Shown here: in pieces, positions 18,058 to 27,839 of the stretch | How positions within the stretch are numbered: position 1 is the first letter of the stretch | Layout of the letters: the number at the start of each line of letters is the position of its first letter | Assembly: GCA_019685555.1 (NCBI GenBank) | Contig: JABFQN010000004.1 | Span: 40,853 to 104,852, forward strand | Length of the DNA stretch: 64,000 nt | Source: Candidatus Bathyarchaeota archaeon A05DMB-3 | GTDB taxonomy: Archaea; Thermoproteota; Bathyarchaeia; Bathyarchaeales; Bathycorpusculaceae | Direction: 5' to 3' | Translations under genes and position numbers: made by a program | Notes under the pieces: model-generated | What the model was told of the DNA's origin: nothing | The model's input: the letters and a program-made list of their open reading frames with translations, nothing else | Databases searched by the model: none

Positions 18058-18873
18058 CTATTCCTTCTCTATTAATGTGCCCTTCACTTTTTCACCTTTA
18101 AGGGCTTTGTAAATATATTTTGGCTTTGTCGCATTAACAATTAAAACAGGGATTCCATGCTCTAGGGCGGGTATAAGCTCAGCTATTTTGTTGAACATGC
18201 CGCCAGTCACATCACACACGTTTGACCCGCCCAAACGTCCATGAACTTTTTTAAGCTCCTTCAAAGTTAAATGTTCAAACATTTTCGCTTTTTCCTCCGT
18301 CTTCGGGTCTGCGTCATAAAGTCCGTCAACATCCACGCCTATCAAAATCTTTTCCACGTTGAATCGCACTGCAAGAAACGAGACAAGCTGGTCTCCAGAC
18401 AAAATTGTAAAGCCTAATTCTGCGTCGAAGACGGCGTCTCCGTAGAGAACTGGGATGAACCCCATTTTCATAAGCTGTTTAAGGGGTGTGTCTTCAAAAC
18501 ATGCTATTCTCCCCTTCTGAGTCATTGTGCATGATGAAGGCGTGATGCTTACAGCTGGAATTCCACGCCATATCAAAGCATCCATAAAAAGCCCGTTCAA
18601 CACCGTCATAACATGGTGGGTTTCTGCAAAACCTATTATTTGATTCTCTTCCTTGAACCCTTCTTTTATTGCGTGCTTTTGGGCTATGGGGTGTCCGAAG
18701 CTTCCTCCACCGTGTACTATTATTAGGTTTCGCGGGTTTGCGTCGCGGATTTCGTCGGCTATACGGCTTATAGCATCCATGCGAACTCCGAGTTCTTGAC
18801 TTTTGTCCGTTATAACCGAGCCGCCTATTTTCAATACTGTTGGTCTAGCTTGGCTCAATTCTAACCCCCTCAT
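18058..18873 (-). CDS. ipk: Isopentenyl phosphate kinase
   Basis: Phosphorylates isopentenyl phosphate to IPP, the last step of the alternative archaeal mevalonate pathway. The 271-residue amino-acid-kinase fold has VLKIGGSVITDKSQ (about 14-27), NLIIVHGGGSFGHPIAQKH with the catalytic histidine after GSFGH, and VDVDGLYDADPKT. The start overlaps mvk by 29 bases; a TTG at 18858 is an alternative. Its presence suggests mevalonate 5-phosphate is decarboxylated before the second phosphorylation. Confidence 0.93.
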   Translation of the reverse strand: MRGLELSQARPTVLKIGGSVITDKSQELGVRMDAISRIADEIRDANPRNLIIVHGGGSFGHPIAQKHAIKEGFKEENQIIGFAETHHVMTVLNGLFMDALIWRGIPAVSITPSSCTMTQKGRIACFEDTPLKQLMKMGFIPVLYGDAVFDAELGFTILSGDQLVSFLAVRFNVEKILIGVDVDGLYDADPKTEEKAKMFEHLTLKELKKVHGRLGGSNVCDVTGGMFNKIAELIPALEHGIPVLIVNATKPKYIYKALKGEKVKGTLIEKE

Positions 18874-19828
18874 CCGTTTTTCGAGCTATGAACGCATTTC
18901 CTCCAGCCCTTTGAACAGCCTCCAAAACCTTTTCAAGTCTATCTGTGTTTGCAATGGCTATCATGCACCCGCCTCCACCCGCTCCAGTTAACTTTACACC
19001 TAATGCTCCAGCCTTGCGGGCGGCGTTTATAAGCCACTCCAATGATTCATCTGAAACTCCCAAACCATAGAGCAGTGCATGGTTTATGGTCATTAATTCT
19101 CCGAGGGTTTCCAAGTCGCCTCCCTTTAGTGCTTCTACGGCTCTTAGAACTATTTCGCGGGCTGTATGCATCATGGACTCAATAATTTGCGGGTATTTAT
19201 CTCTTAAACTGCGTACTTTGGCAACTTGAACGCGTGTTGACCTTTCAACGCCTGTGTTGCCGATGACGAGCGGAATATCCATTTTAACATCTATGGGCTT
19301 AAATCCTGTATCCATTTGAAATAGTAATGTTCCTCCAAAAGTTGATATGGCTGGGTCAACCCCCGACGGTGTGCCGTGCATAATTTTTTCAGCCTCAAAA
19401 GCTATACGAAAAACATTCTCCCTAGACATTTTGACGTTTAAGAGGGCGCCGACGGCTGCTGCCACCGCCGAGGCTACTGCTGCCGAAGAACCAAGTCCAG
19501 CGGCAACAGGGACTGTTGAGTTAACTTCGATGTTTAAACCAACCTTTTCTTTGGCCATCTCTAAGACTTTTTCCACGGCGCACTTTAAGGGTTCAAGCTT
19601 TATTCTTGCCTCTTTTGGGTTTCCCTCTTCAACCTTGAAGTTGCCGTTATCAAAAAAACCTGCGAGGTTAAGGTTTTGTGAACGGAGGAATAGCCTCTTG
19701 TCTTCGCGTATTTCTGCTTTTGCATAGGCTCTTTTGTCTATGGCTAGGACAATGGCGGGTTCGCCGTAAACGACGAAGTGTTCTCCGAAAAGTATGACTT
19801 TTGCGGGAGCTGAGGCAACTACCCCCAT
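18845..19828 (-). CDS. mvk: Mevalonate kinase
   Basis: ATP-dependent phosphorylation of mevalonate. The 327-residue GHMP kinase has SAPAKVILFGEHFVVYGEPA (about 6-25), the ATP loop VPVAAGLGSSAAVASAVAAA (about 110-128) and the C-terminal LTGAGGGGCMIAI motif. First isoprenoid gene of the cluster, 9 bases after the MEMO1-family gene. Confidence 0.95.
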   Translation of the reverse strand: MGVVASAPAKVILFGEHFVVYGEPAIVLAIDKRAYAKAEIREDKRLFLRSQNLNLAGFFDNGNFKVEEGNPKEARIKLEPLKCAVEKVLEMAKEKVGLNIEVNSTVPVAAGLGSSAAVASAVAAAVGALLNVKMSRENVFRIAFEAEKIMHGTPSGVDPAISTFGGTLLFQMDTGFKPIDVKMDIPLVIGNTGVERSTRVQVAKVRSLRDKYPQIIESMMHTAREIVLRAVEALKGGDLETLGELMTINHALLYGLGVSDESLEWLINAARKAGALGVKLTGAGGGGCMIAIANTDRLEKVLEAVQRAGGNAFIARKTDEGVRIEPS

Positions 19829-19837
19829 TCCAAACCA

Positions 19838-20689
19838 CTATTTTGTGAATTGCACGGCGGCATACCCAACCACGGCTGAGTAGTCGCCAATAACATCTCC
19901 ACTGGTCTTGTAACATAATAATTTTGCCTCTTTCGCCCCCAACTCTTTAGCAGCCATGATGAGGGCGACTATGGGACCGTAACCGCAAGCGGTAATTCGA
20001 TGCTCTTCGATAATCGAATAAAATTTCGCTTCATCCATCGCTTCGACAGCTTGAAGCGCCAATCTATCCTTTTTCTCCGCGCTTTTCTGGGGCTCATAAT
20101 GAGTCATATCCGAAGAAGCTATTATCACAGCGTTTTTCCCAGCCGAAGCCTTAGCCACAGCCCGTCCAACTTCCATTGCAGAATGCAAATCCTGCATCAA
20201 GAAGCATATTGGCACAATCTTAAACTTGGAGCCGAAAAGATATTGCAGAAAAGGAAGCTGAACCTCAATTGAATGCTCATGTAGGTGAGCGGAGTCGTCC
20301 ACGTCAACAATACGTGATTCTTTAACGATTCTGTTGGCTGTTTCACCATCAACCTCAACATCGCCCAATGGCATGCGCCAAAAACCCTCATTCATAACAG
20401 CTAAAGCACTACCATAACCTGTGTGGTTCGGCCCAAAAAGAATTACAACATCAGGCTTACCGTCCAAAGCCAAACTGTAATAGGCGTGTGCCGCCACAGG
20501 ACCAGAATACATGTAGCCAGCGTGGGGACAAATCAACCCCACTATGCGCCTAGCTCCAACCTCGGCAACTTTTGGGATTTTTCCCGGTCCAAGGCAGTGG
20601 AGAAAACACTCTTCAATTTGCCTCTTTAAGGATTCAGCTGTTCCAGCGTAGAAGGCTCCAGCTTGACTTGGATGCCGAATCTTTGCCAT
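19838..20689 (-). CDS. MEMO1 family protein (AmmeMemoRadiSam B-type)
   Basis: The 283-residue protein starts RHPSQAGAFYAGTAESLKRQ and carries GLICPHAGYMYSGPVAAHAY, VILFGPNHTG, EHSIEVQLPFLQYLF and IIASSDMTHYEP, the MEMO family metal-site blocks related to non-heme iron dioxygenases. The biochemical role in archaea is not settled. It sits between uS2 and mvk, a conserved archaeal neighbourhood, 5 bases after uS2. Confidence 0.9.
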   Translation of the reverse strand: MAKIRHPSQAGAFYAGTAESLKRQIEECFLHCLGPGKIPKVAEVGARRIVGLICPHAGYMYSGPVAAHAYYSLALDGKPDVVILFGPNHTGYGSALAVMNEGFWRMPLGDVEVDGETANRIVKESRIVDVDDSAHLHEHSIEVQLPFLQYLFGSKFKIVPICFLMQDLHSAMEVGRAVAKASAGKNAVIIASSDMTHYEPQKSAEKKDRLALQAVEAMDEAKFYSIIEEHRITACGYGPIVALIMAAKELGAKEAKLLCYKTSGDVIGDYSAVVGYAAVQFTK

Positions 20690-20694
20690 CTACG

Positions 20695-21372
20695 CTAGCC
20701 TTCCTCCTCTTCCTTGGAAATTTTAGCCTCAAAATCCTCGATTGTTAGCGGCAAATCCTTTTCTGGCGGCAGTTCACCCCTTTCCCTAAGGACTTGCCTT
20801 GCCAGAAGCCAGTAAATGACGGCTAGGGCTCTTCTCCCCTTGTTGTTGGTTGGGATTACTAGGTCAACCCCAGAAAAGTCATTGTCCGTGCTGCATAAGG
20901 CTATTACTGGGACTCCTACTGAGGCGGCTTCTTTGATGGCTTGGGAATCTGCCCTAGGGTCGGAAACTATCAAAACGTTTGGTTCGATACGGTTTGGATA
21001 TAGGGGATTTGACAATAGTCCTGGAATGAAGCGTCCCACTATTGGGGTTGCGCCAATTGATTCGCAGAATTTTCTAACCGGCTCATGAGCGTATAATCTC
21101 GCTGCAGCAGCGGCTATCCGTGAAGGCTCAAACCTCGCTAGGAATTTGGCTGCCACCCGTATGCGTTCATCTGTCTTTTTAACGTCCAAGACGAAGAGGC
21201 CGTCTGGTCTAACGCGGTATATGAACTGTTCCATATCCTTCGTCTTCATTCTTGTTCCAATATGTATCCCAGCGGAAAGCATGGTGTCCCGTGGAAGCAA
21301 AAGCTCTTCTTCAACACTTACGCTTGTTTCTTCTTCAAACTTCTCTTTTTTAGCTTCTTCCTTATCCGCCAA
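20695..21372 (-). CDS. rps2: 30S ribosomal protein uS2
   Basis: The 225-residue archaeal uS2 has [40 protein letters not shown], and the Rossmann-like [19 protein letters not shown] with [20 protein letters not shown] near the end. Acidic N-terminal extension of about 25 residues. Small-subunit protein at the platform; 17 bases after enolase. Confidence 0.95.
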   Translation of the reverse strand: MADKEEAKKEKFEEETSVSVEEELLLPRDTMLSAGIHIGTRMKTKDMEQFIYRVRPDGLFVLDVKKTDERIRVAAKFLARFEPSRIAAAAARLYAHEPVRKFCESIGATPIVGRFIPGLLSNPLYPNRIEPNVLIVSDPRADSQAIKEAASVGVPVIALCSTDNDFSGVDLVIPTNNKGRRALAVIYWLLARQVLRERGELPPEKDLPLTIEDFEAKISKEEEEG

Positions 21373-21389
21373 ACTTTTCTCTCCCCCTT

Positions 21390-22643
21390 TTAAAGAATTT
21401 GAATTTCAGCCATTTTAGCTCTGTCCCCTAGAAACTCTTCCACCCTTATCAACTCATTTATTTTAGCTATTCGTGCCCCTTCCACTACTCCTGTCTTTAT
21501 AATTGGGCATTTGAAGGCTACGGCTAAATGGGCTATGTGCCAATCACAAGTGTCTCCTGAACGATGAGAAATCACTGGAACATATCCAGCTCTTTTAGCT
21601 GCCTCAATAGTTTCTAAAGCGTCGGTTAACGTGCCCACTTGATTCACCTTTATTATGATGGCATTTGCTGCATGTATTTCCACCCCATGAGCTAGTCTCT
21701 CATGGTTTGTGGCGAAGAGGTCGTCTCCGCAGATGAGGCAATTTTTCGCTTTTTTGGTTAGTTCCGCAAAGCTTTCGTAGTCTTCCTCATGGAATGGGTC
21801 TTCCACGTATGCTAAATGATATTTTTCAACAAGTTGCAGAATAAACTCTAATTGTTCTCCAGAATCTCGCCCCTTCCCATCCCTCTGGTACACGTATCTT
21901 TTACTCTTGTGGTTCCAGAGGGTGGATGCTGCAACATCAACGCCTGGACTGCAGTTAAAATTGACCTCATTGCTCACTTTTTCACATGCATCAGCCAAAA
22001 TTTCCAACGCCTCAAGGTTTGTAATGTTCGCAGTCCATGCGCCTTCATCGCTTCTTCCATTATTGAACAACTTATCCTTTTTCTTTAGAATTTCCCAAAC
22101 CTTTTTATGAATTTTAACGTTTGCCGCTGCAGCCTCTAAAAAAGATTCCGCCCCATATGGTAGAACAAGAAACTCTTGTATGTCCGGAGACTTGCCGCTT
22201 GTATGTCTTCCGCCGCTGATGACGTTTCCCAACGGATATGGAAGCTCATGGGCTGCATACCCGCCTAAATACTGAAATAGAGGTAAGCCGTAAGAGTTTG
22301 CCGTCGCCTCAGCGTTTGCTAGGGAAATTGTGAAGGCTGTGTTTCCCCCTATTATTCTAAAATCTTTTGTGTTGTCTATTTCATGAAGTGTTTTGTCTAT
22401 TTCTTCTTGGAAGTCGGCGTTTAATCCCACAAGCTCCGGGGCTATAAGCTCTTCAACCTTCTTTACTGCTTCGTCCACTCCGCCCTTTGGATAGTAAACC
22501 ACTTCGGCTTTTCCGCGGCTTTCTCCAGCCGGAGCTGAGGCTCTTCCAAAACCTGAGGCTGTGATGACATCAACTTCTATTGTTTCTTCCCCGCGGCTGT
22601 TGAAAACTTTTCTTGCGATTATATCTTCAATAACAGTGGACAT
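21390..22643 (-). CDS. eno: Enolase
   Basis: Converts 2-phosphoglycerate to phosphoenolpyruvate. The 417-residue protein keeps the metal and catalytic motifs: RSDEGAW (about 197-203), [30 protein letters not shown] with the catalytic lysine, and SHRSGDTCD. The mobile loop that is usually PSGASTG reads PAGESRG, so it is a somewhat divergent enolase, though the metal-contacting serine is retained. It sits in the ribosomal/RNAP cluster as in other archaea; the usual neighbour rpoK is missing. Confidence 0.93.
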   Translation of the reverse strand: MSTVIEDIIARKVFNSRGEETIEVDVITASGFGRASAPAGESRGKAEVVYYPKGGVDEAVKKVEELIAPELVGLNADFQEEIDKTLHEIDNTKDFRIIGGNTAFTISLANAEATANSYGLPLFQYLGGYAAHELPYPLGNVISGGRHTSGKSPDIQEFLVLPYGAESFLEAAAANVKIHKKVWEILKKKDKLFNNGRSDEGAWTANITNLEALEILADACEKVSNEVNFNCSPGVDVAASTLWNHKSKRYVYQRDGKGRDSGEQLEFILQLVEKYHLAYVEDPFHEEDYESFAELTKKAKNCLICGDDLFATNHERLAHGVEIHAANAIIIKVNQVGTLTDALETIEAAKRAGYVPVISHRSGDTCDWHIAHLAVAFKCPIIKTGVVEGARIAKINELIRVEEFLGDRAKMAEIQIL

Positions 22644-22660
22644 TTTGCTTTCTCCATATT

Positions 22661-22900
22661 TTATTGCTGGTAATAGTAGCTTCTAGCTTCTCTTCTTTTT
22701 TCCGCTTCCTCATAAAAGCGTAAAACTTCATCGATAATCTCAACGTGTGAAAGGAGCATACGTCTGCAACAGTACTTCTTTATTCCTAAACTGTCCAATA
22801 CATCGCCAGGGTCTTCTCCAGTTTTCACTCTCCTTGCAAACTCCTCCCACTTATCACCAATCAATTTGCCACACGTAAAACATCTTACAGGTATGATCAT
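22661..22900 (-). CDS. rpoN: DNA-directed RNA polymerase subunit N (Rpb10)
   Basis: The 79-residue zinc protein begins [18 protein letters not shown] and has the CxxC...CCRRM arrangement ([19 protein letters not shown]) that defines archaeal RpoN/Rpb10, an assembly subunit near RpoD. Fifteen bases after uS9; 17 bases before enolase. Confidence 0.95.
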   Translation of the reverse strand: MIIPVRCFTCGKLIGDKWEEFARRVKTGEDPGDVLDSLGIKKYCCRRMLLSHVEIIDEVLRFYEEAEKRREARSYYYQQ

Positions 22901-22915
22901 ACCCTTTAATCCTCC

Positions 22916-23332
22916 TTATCTGTAGCTTTTCTGGTCTCGCGCCCTTGCACCGGGGCCTCCAAACTTTTTGGGCTCTTTTCTCCGCGGGTCTCCAACAATC
23001 ATTGTTCTGTCGTATTCGGTGAAAGCTGTGCGCAACTGTGTGCTCTTCGTCCATTTGAGCAAGGCGTTTGCAATTGCCATTCTCGCTGCTTCCGCCTGTC
23101 CCATGTAGCCTCCTCCCCAAACTTTGATGTCTATGTCTAATTGTTTCCAAACTTCGTCTCCAGCCTGTATGAGAGGCTCCATTATTTTTTGGCGGGCAAC
23201 TTCTGGTTCATAAATCTCTAATGGCGTCATGTTAATTCTTATTCTGCCCATTCCGGGTTTGACTACAGCCTTTGCCACAGCCGTTTTCCTTTTTCCACTT
23301 ACAACTAAAACCTTTTTCGCAGGCATAATCAT
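22916..23332 (-). CDS. rps9: 30S ribosomal protein uS9
   Basis: A 138-residue uS9 with [20 protein letters not shown] and the C-terminal [20 protein letters not shown], ending ARDQKSYR whose terminal arginine reaches the P-site tRNA. The ATG overlaps the uL13 stop as ATGA, supporting this start; a second ATG lies two codons in. Confidence 0.95.
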   Translation of the reverse strand: MIMPAKKVLVVSGKRKTAVAKAVVKPGMGRIRINMTPLEIYEPEVARQKIMEPLIQAGDEVWKQLDIDIKVWGGGYMGQAEAARMAIANALLKWTKSTQLRTAFTEYDRTMIVGDPRRKEPKKFGGPGARARDQKSYR

Positions 23333-23763
23333 TCACTGCTCCAGCCTATTTCTTTTGCAAACTCGCCAAGCGTGAAGTAGGGGCATGTTAGCCTTTTAGC
23401 CTGTGCCTCTTCTATGGTTTCCATCTCCACATTTTTAAGCTCCTCCGGTAAACCGATAAAAACCTTAAGCCTTTTATAGGCTTGTTTGCCCTTCGGCTGC
23501 TTATAAGGGAGCATGCCTCTAACAGTTCTCCTCAATATTCTATCCGGTCTTCTATAGTGAAAGGGACCTTTTCCAGGATGCCCAACTTCCAAGAACTTTT
23601 TTGCTTCGGTCACCTTGCTTTTTCTTTTACCTGAAATCACGGCTTTTTCAGCGTTTATAACCACTATTTTTTCGCCTTTTAACAAACGTTTGGCGATTAT
23701 GCTTGACATTCTCCCGAGGATGAGGCCTTCTGCGTTTATGACGGTAAATCCTTCCTTTTCCAT
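23329..23763 (-). CDS. rpl13: 50S ribosomal protein uL13
   Basis: A 144-residue archaeal uL13: [39 protein letters not shown], and [20 protein letters not shown]. Large-subunit protein; operon position between eL18 and uS9 is the conserved archaeal order. Confidence 0.96.
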   Translation of the reverse strand: MEKEGFTVINAEGLILGRMSSIIAKRLLKGEKIVVINAEKAVISGKRKSKVTEAKKFLEVGHPGKGPFHYRRPDRILRRTVRGMLPYKQPKGKQAYKRLKVFIGLPEELKNVEMETIEEAQAKRLTCPYFTLGEFAKEIGWSSE

Positions 23764-23770
23764 GTGTTTT

Positions 23771-24133
23771 TCACCCTATGATTTTGATGTTTGAGCCTTT
23801 CGGATTTTTCTTAGCAAGCTCGAATATGGATAGGCATTTCCCCTTTGCCTTCTTTATTTTTTCTTTGGCTGTTTCTGAAAAGGCGAAGGCTGCAACGGTT
23901 ATTGGATGGTCTAATTCGCCGGCGCCTAAAACTTTTCCTGGAACAGTTACAATTTCGTTTTTCTTTGTGTTTCTGTTGAGGCGGCTTATGTTTACTGCTA
24001 TACGCTTTCTTTTAGAACTTGATAGGCGCTCGGCTACGGCTTTCCATATTTCCGCCTCGTGTTCTCGGCTTTGCTTTCTTAAGAAGCGAATAAGCTCTAT
24101 TAGTTCAGGGTTTGTCATTCTAGTTTTTTTCAT
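23771..24133 (-). CDS. rpl18e: 50S ribosomal protein eL18
   Basis: A 120-residue eL18 of archaeal type: LIELIRFLRKQSREHEAEIW, VNISRLNRNTKKNEIVTVPG, then KVLGAGELDHPITVAAFAFS. Its ATG overlaps the rpoD stop as ATGA. Confidence 0.95.
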   Translation of the reverse strand: MKKTRMTNPELIELIRFLRKQSREHEAEIWKAVAERLSSSKRKRIAVNISRLNRNTKKNEIVTVPGKVLGAGELDHPITVAAFAFSETAKEKIKKAKGKCLSIFELAKKNPKGSNIKIIG

Positions 24134-24945
24134 GTTTTTCGCACCTTGATTTGCGATGCGAGTTCTTTAAGTTGTTTTTCCAAAATCTTTACAGCTTCTT
24201 CCATAATTCTTTCTGGGGGAAGCACTCCAGTGGATTCCAAACTGAATATGAAGGCGTTTTCCTCCCACCCAACTTCTATGGCTGAGGGCTCTTTTGGACA
24301 AGCATCCATGCAGTCTTGGCATAGAGTACATGCCGGCAAATCACGAATTTCTATTTTGCCTTCAGATTTTTCCAAAACTTTTCTTGGGCAGATTTCCACA
24401 CATTTTCCACAAGCATCACAGTTCTTGCTGTCTATTTTTATCTGAGGCAGATACTTGTATGTGCATGTTGAGACCGGCTGCCACTTAGCGTGGTTTTTGC
24501 CTTTTCCAAGCCTTGCGTAGGCTTCAAGCCTCAACTTTTGTCCCTTCACAAGTTTAGTTATGGGGACTTTGTCGCTGACGGGAACTATGTTTGGATTTTC
24601 CGAAACAAGCTCGCCAGAATAGACCGTTACTGTTCCCTCTTTTGCCTCTCGGTCTAATGTAAGCGTAACCCTGCAAAGGTTGCATCCAAACTCACTTTTA
24701 CATGAGCATTCTTCTGGAAGATTATAACCGTCAAGGTCTGTTTTTAATGGTATTAGCCCAAGTCTATGGGCTACAATTTCGTCTTGAAGCACGGAAGAAT
24801 TCTCAATGATTACAACATCATCTATCGCCATGCATGGAACTTCTGCCAAAGCATTCCTTCTTAAAGCATTCACAAACGGGGTGTCAACTCCTTTAATGAG
24901 CAAACGCATGTTTTTATCGCCTTTTTCCAACACTTTAATTTCCAC
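24130..24945 (-). CDS. rpoD: DNA-directed RNA polymerase subunit D with two 4Fe-4S motifs
   Basis: Homologue of bacterial alpha and eukaryotic Rpb3, the platform for polymerase assembly with RpoL, RpoN and RpoP. The 271-residue protein has FVNALRRNALAEVPCMAIDD and IVAHRLGLIPLKTDL, plus an inserted ferredoxin-like domain at about 175-225 with two complete cysteine sets, CDACGKCVEICP and CTLCQDCMDACP, so it should bind two 4Fe-4S clusters. It has its own TATA box upstream. Confidence 0.96.
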   Translation of the reverse strand: MEIKVLEKGDKNMRLLIKGVDTPFVNALRRNALAEVPCMAIDDVVIIENSSVLQDEIVAHRLGLIPLKTDLDGYNLPEECSCKSEFGCNLCRVTLTLDREAKEGTVTVYSGELVSENPNIVPVSDKVPITKLVKGQKLRLEAYARLGKGKNHAKWQPVSTCTYKYLPQIKIDSKNCDACGKCVEICPRKVLEKSEGKIEIRDLPACTLCQDCMDACPKEPSAIEVGWEENAFIFSLESTGVLPPERIMEEAVKILEKQLKELASQIKVRKT

Positions 24946-25001
24946 TTGCTAACTCTCCATAACGGTGCAATTGTCCGTAGTGCCGTTGAATAGAATATTG
25001 G

Positions 25002-25020
25002 TGGTTTATATAAATTTGGC
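25002..25020 (-). promoter_or_regulatory. Internal promoter of the rpoD-eL18-uL13 segment
   Basis: The 141-base gap between uS11 and rpoD holds AAATTTATATAAACC on the minus strand, a strong archaeal TATA box about 60-70 bases before the rpoD start. It allows transcription of rpoD onward independent of the uS13 promoter. Confidence 0.6.
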
Positions 25021-25086
25021 GTTTTCAGAGCCTAAAACTCGTTTACCATGTTTGTAAATTGTTAGCCATCTAAATCTTAAATGAAT

Positions 25087-25518
25087 TTAGACTCTTCTTC
25101 CCCTTCTGCCGCCTGGTCTTCGGGTGCCGTCGTGGGGGATAGGCGTAACCTCTTCTATTCTGCCTATGCGGAAACCAGCCCTTGCAAGGGCTCTTATGGC
25201 TGCTTGGGCTCCTGGTCCCGGTGTTCTAGGTCCTGAGCCCCCGGGGGCTCTTACTTTTATATGTATGGCTGTTATCCCTTTGTCTTTGGCGATTTCTGCC
25301 GCTGCTGAGGCTGCGCGCATGGCTGCGTATGGCGATGATTCCATTCTGTCGGCTTTTACAAACATTCCGCCTGATGTTCTGGCTATGGTTTCGGCGCCTG
25401 AAAGGTCTGTTATGTGGACTATGGTGTTGTTGTAAGAGCTGTAAATGTGGACTACACCCCATTTTTCAGGTTTTTTTGCTGTGGCTGTGCCTATGCCTAC
25501 GCTGCTGCTCATTTTCAT
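25087..25518 (-). CDS. rps11: 30S ribosomal protein uS11
   Basis: A 143-residue uS11: [39 protein letters not shown] and the conserved C-terminus [20 protein letters not shown]. Binds 16S rRNA at the platform. Starts with an ATGA overlap on uS4; a second ATG lies two codons in. Confidence 0.96.
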   Translation of the reverse strand: MKMSSSVGIGTATAKKPEKWGVVHIYSSYNNTIVHITDLSGAETIARTSGGMFVKADRMESSPYAAMRAASAAAEIAKDKGITAIHIKVRAPGGSGPRTPGPGAQAAIRALARAGFRIGRIEEVTPIPHDGTRRPGGRRGRRV

Positions 25519-26087
25519 TTTTCTCCTCTAGCCCTTTCTTCTGTTTTCCCAGCTGTTGCGGTGGCTGCGACTGCTATCGTTTGGCGTATTGGGTGGTTTG
25601 GGTTTGCAAGGGGGCTGTCTGGAGTGTAAGCTATTTGCTCTTCCTCTTCTCTTGTAACCAGATAGCTTGGCACTGTTACGCGTTGTTTTCCTATGGCGAT
25701 GTGACCATGGGTTATGAGTTGTCTTGCTTGATGGACTGATTTGGCTAGTCCTTTTCTGAAGACGATTGTTTGGAGTCTTCTTTCGAGGATATCCTCAACT
25801 GTTAGGTCTAAAACGTCGTCTAAAACTGCTGTTTCATGTATTATGCCTAACTTCTTTAAGCGGGATAGGAGTTCTTCCTCCATTTTTCTCCTTTCTTCGG
25901 GCGGTTTGCCTATTAGGGAACGGGCTATGCCTCTAAACTTTGAAAGCATGGTTTTATGACGCCACAGTTCACGTTTGTTTCTTAACCCATACTGACCTAA
26001 AAGTTTGAGTTCTTCTTGCAGTATGTCTGTTCGCCATGGAAACCGTGGTGTTTCATACTTCTTTTTCTGTTTTTTGGGGTCGCCCAT
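25515..26087 (-). CDS. rps4: 30S ribosomal protein uS4
   Basis: A 190-residue archaeal uS4: [20 protein letters not shown], the S4 RNA-binding domain [20 protein letters not shown] followed by [20 protein letters not shown] (about 110-150). Primary 16S rRNA binder. Two bases after uS13. Confidence 0.96.
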   Translation of the reverse strand: MGDPKKQKKKYETPRFPWRTDILQEELKLLGQYGLRNKRELWRHKTMLSKFRGIARSLIGKPPEERRKMEEELLSRLKKLGIIHETAVLDDVLDLTVEDILERRLQTIVFRKGLAKSVHQARQLITHGHIAIGKQRVTVPSYLVTREEEEQIAYTPDSPLANPNHPIRQTIAVAATATAGKTEERARGEK

Positions 26088-26089
26088 TG

Positions 26090-26560
26090 CTAGCCGCCGC
26101 CTCCAGGTTTTGCAATTGCCTTCTTCTTGACTCCGAGGGCTTTACCTTTCCTCCCAGTTGTTCTTGTCCTTTGTCCCCTAACCTTTAATCCATAGGCGTG
26201 TCTGTATCCCCGCCAAGATTTCAGCTCTTTCATTTTTTCAATGTCCATTTTTGTTTTAAGGATGAGGTCTGCACTTATCAAGTGTGTGTCCTTTCCTGTT
26301 TCCAAATCCTTTTGCCTGTTTAGAAGCCATGGTGGCAAACCATATTTCGTAGGCTCTTTTATTATCTCTTCTATCTTTTCAACTTCTGCTTCTGTTAGGA
26401 ATCCCGCTCTTATGTTTGGGTCTACTCCTGCCTTTTTTAATACGGCGTTGGCTAGATTTAGGCTTATGCCCTTGATTTTTCTGAGGGCGTAGGGTGCCTT
26501 TAGAGTGCCGTCTACATCTGTGTCTGTTATTCTTAGTATATGGCGGAATTCTCTTGACAT
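26090..26560 (-). CDS. rps13: 30S ribosomal protein uS13
   Basis: A 156-residue uS13: FRHILRITDTDVDGTLKAPY, ALRKIKGISLNLANAVLKKA, and the basic tail GYRHAYGLKVRGQRTRTTGR. First gene of a 17-gene minus-strand run ending with srp19 at 13785. Confidence 0.96.
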   Translation of the reverse strand: MSREFRHILRITDTDVDGTLKAPYALRKIKGISLNLANAVLKKAGVDPNIRAGFLTEAEVEKIEEIIKEPTKYGLPPWLLNRQKDLETGKDTHLISADLILKTKMDIEKMKELKSWRGYRHAYGLKVRGQRTRTTGRKGKALGVKKKAIAKPGGGG

Positions 26561-26602
26561 TTAAAGTCATCCATGCCTTTTTGCAAACTAGAAGTAAGCC
26601 AC

Positions 26603-26619
26603 TTTTTATTTAAACTTTC
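26603..26619 (-). promoter_or_regulatory. Promoter of the uS13 operon
   Basis: On the minus strand GAAAG (BRE-like) is followed by TTTAAATAAAAAG, about 45-55 bases before the uS13 ATG. This is the likely main promoter of the long ribosomal/isoprenoid run. Confidence 0.6.
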
Positions 26620-26660
26620 CTAGGAATGGAGCCGAAAAACACTTAATGCCTATTTGATAG

Positions 26661-27023
26661 GTGCATTATAGTGAACCGCGAATGAGCGGCACAGTGCTTG
26701 AAGACAAGGTTTCGGAAGCTTTCCGCAAGAAGGGTTTCATAGTTTTTACGCGACAAAATCACTGCGATGTTTTGGCAGTTAAACCAGACATGACTTTGGC
26801 TTACCTTGTAGAATGCAAGGACTACGCCCTATCCCGCAAACAACAAGTTTTAGCCGTCAGAGAGCTTAACCGCAACTACACCCACGCATTGGAACTATTA
26901 ATAAGGCAAAGGCTATGCCCAGAGAAAATCTTGAAAGTGCTTGTCGCCAAGGGGTTTACCTACCAGGCAAAGGGAATATTGCAGTACACGCCAGAAACCT
27001 TCATTGTGCACATCTCCTCGTAA
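26661..27023 (+). CDS. Restriction endonuclease-like (PD-(D/E)XK) protein
   Basis: The 120-residue protein has the core of a PD-(D/E)XK nuclease: LEDKVSEAFRKKGFIVFTRQ, then HCDVLAVKPD and AYLVECKDYA, giving the D...ExK catalytic set (D at about residue 37, E and K near 56-58). Small stand-alone domains of this type occur in archaea as resolvase-like or Mrr-like nucleases; no methylase or specificity subunit is near. The start is GTG 26661 or ATG 26682 (MSGTVLEDK). It faces uS13 across a short divergent region. Confidence 0.75.
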   Translation: MHYSEPRMSGTVLEDKVSEAFRKKGFIVFTRQNHCDVLAVKPDMTLAYLVECKDYALSRKQQVLAVRELNRNYTHALELLIRQRLCPEKILKVLVAKGFTYQAKGILQYTPETFIVHISS

Positions 27024-27028
27024 AATAA

Positions 27029-27653
27029 CTAAAAAGAAAGAAGGCGAAGAATTTCTTTCAAATTCTTTATTTTTTCAACATTCTGGGTTACCTTGGTTTC
27101 TCTGTCGACGATTAATGCTTTAAAACCAGCTTTTTTGGCTCCTTCATAATCAATCTCCAAATCATCGCCTACAAACAGCATTTCTTGCGGTTTGAGCTTC
27201 AGTCTTTTTGCAGCGTACATGAATATTTCTTTTGCTGGTTTCGCTTTGCCCGCCATGTCTACGCTGACTACTAGATCAAAGAAGTCTGGCAATCCAAGTT
27301 TTGAGAGTACCTTTTCAACATCCGTTTGCAGTGTGTTTGTTATTATGCCTACTTTCAAGCCGTTTTCCTTCAGTTTACGGAGAACTTCCAAAACTTCCGG
27401 ATAAAGCGATGTTTTCTTTAATTCCTAAACCCTTTAAAACATTAATGTTGAATTCAACCCAAAAACGGTTTCCAAGTTCAGCCATTTTATCCATATTTAA
27501 CTTTTCTCTTGCCTTCTCACATAACTCTTCAATTTTCTTTTTTGGCAACTTCACTCCATACAATTTGAGGATTTTATGGAAGGTTTCCGAAACAGGCTCA
27601 GCAGCGACCAAGGTTTCGCCCATGTCGAAAAGAACAGCCTTAACCATCCTCAA
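27029..27653 (-). pseudogene. HAD-superfamily hydrolase split by a +1 frameshift
   Basis: The N-terminal part (27653-27375) holds motif I, AVLFDMGETLVAAEP, and a helical cap; the C-terminal part (27391-27029) holds motif II, VGIITNTLQ, the motif III lysine in KAKPAKEIF and motif IV FVGDDLEIDYEGAKKAGFKA. They lie in different frames. Dropping one base near 27400-27416, for example an A from the AAAA run, restores KETSLYPEVLEVLRKLKENG, the usual HAD linker. All catalytic motifs are intact, so this is either a recent frameshift or a consensus error. Confidence 0.85.
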
Positions 27654-27743
27654 ACCAGCACCATTGTTGAAAGCAAAAAGGTTAGCTTATAAAATTTTGG
27701 TAGGCATGACCTTTCGAATGGTGGAATAATACATTTTAATTAT

Positions 27744-27782
27744 GTCATAAATCCGAATAATAAGTCATAAATCGTAATATAG
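27744..27782. promoter_or_regulatory. Two 10-bp direct repeats exactly 20 bp apart, candidate operator
   Basis: GTCATAAATC occurs at 27744-27753 and again at 27764-27773. The 20-bp period equals about two helical turns, as expected for a regulator binding the same DNA face. They lie 65-95 bases upstream of the wHTH gene at 27840, suggesting autoregulation or control of the divergent HAD gene. Confidence 0.45.
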
Positions 27783-27839
27783 GTTAAATCTTTTAAGCAG
27801 CATACGCATATAACAGAAAAGCAGTGGAAGGTTGGTTGG

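Noticed and set aside
25329..25739. 136-codon frame opposite uS11/uS4
   Set aside because: Covers two ribosomal protein genes in antisense; no promoter or domain, aromatic/cysteine-rich product.
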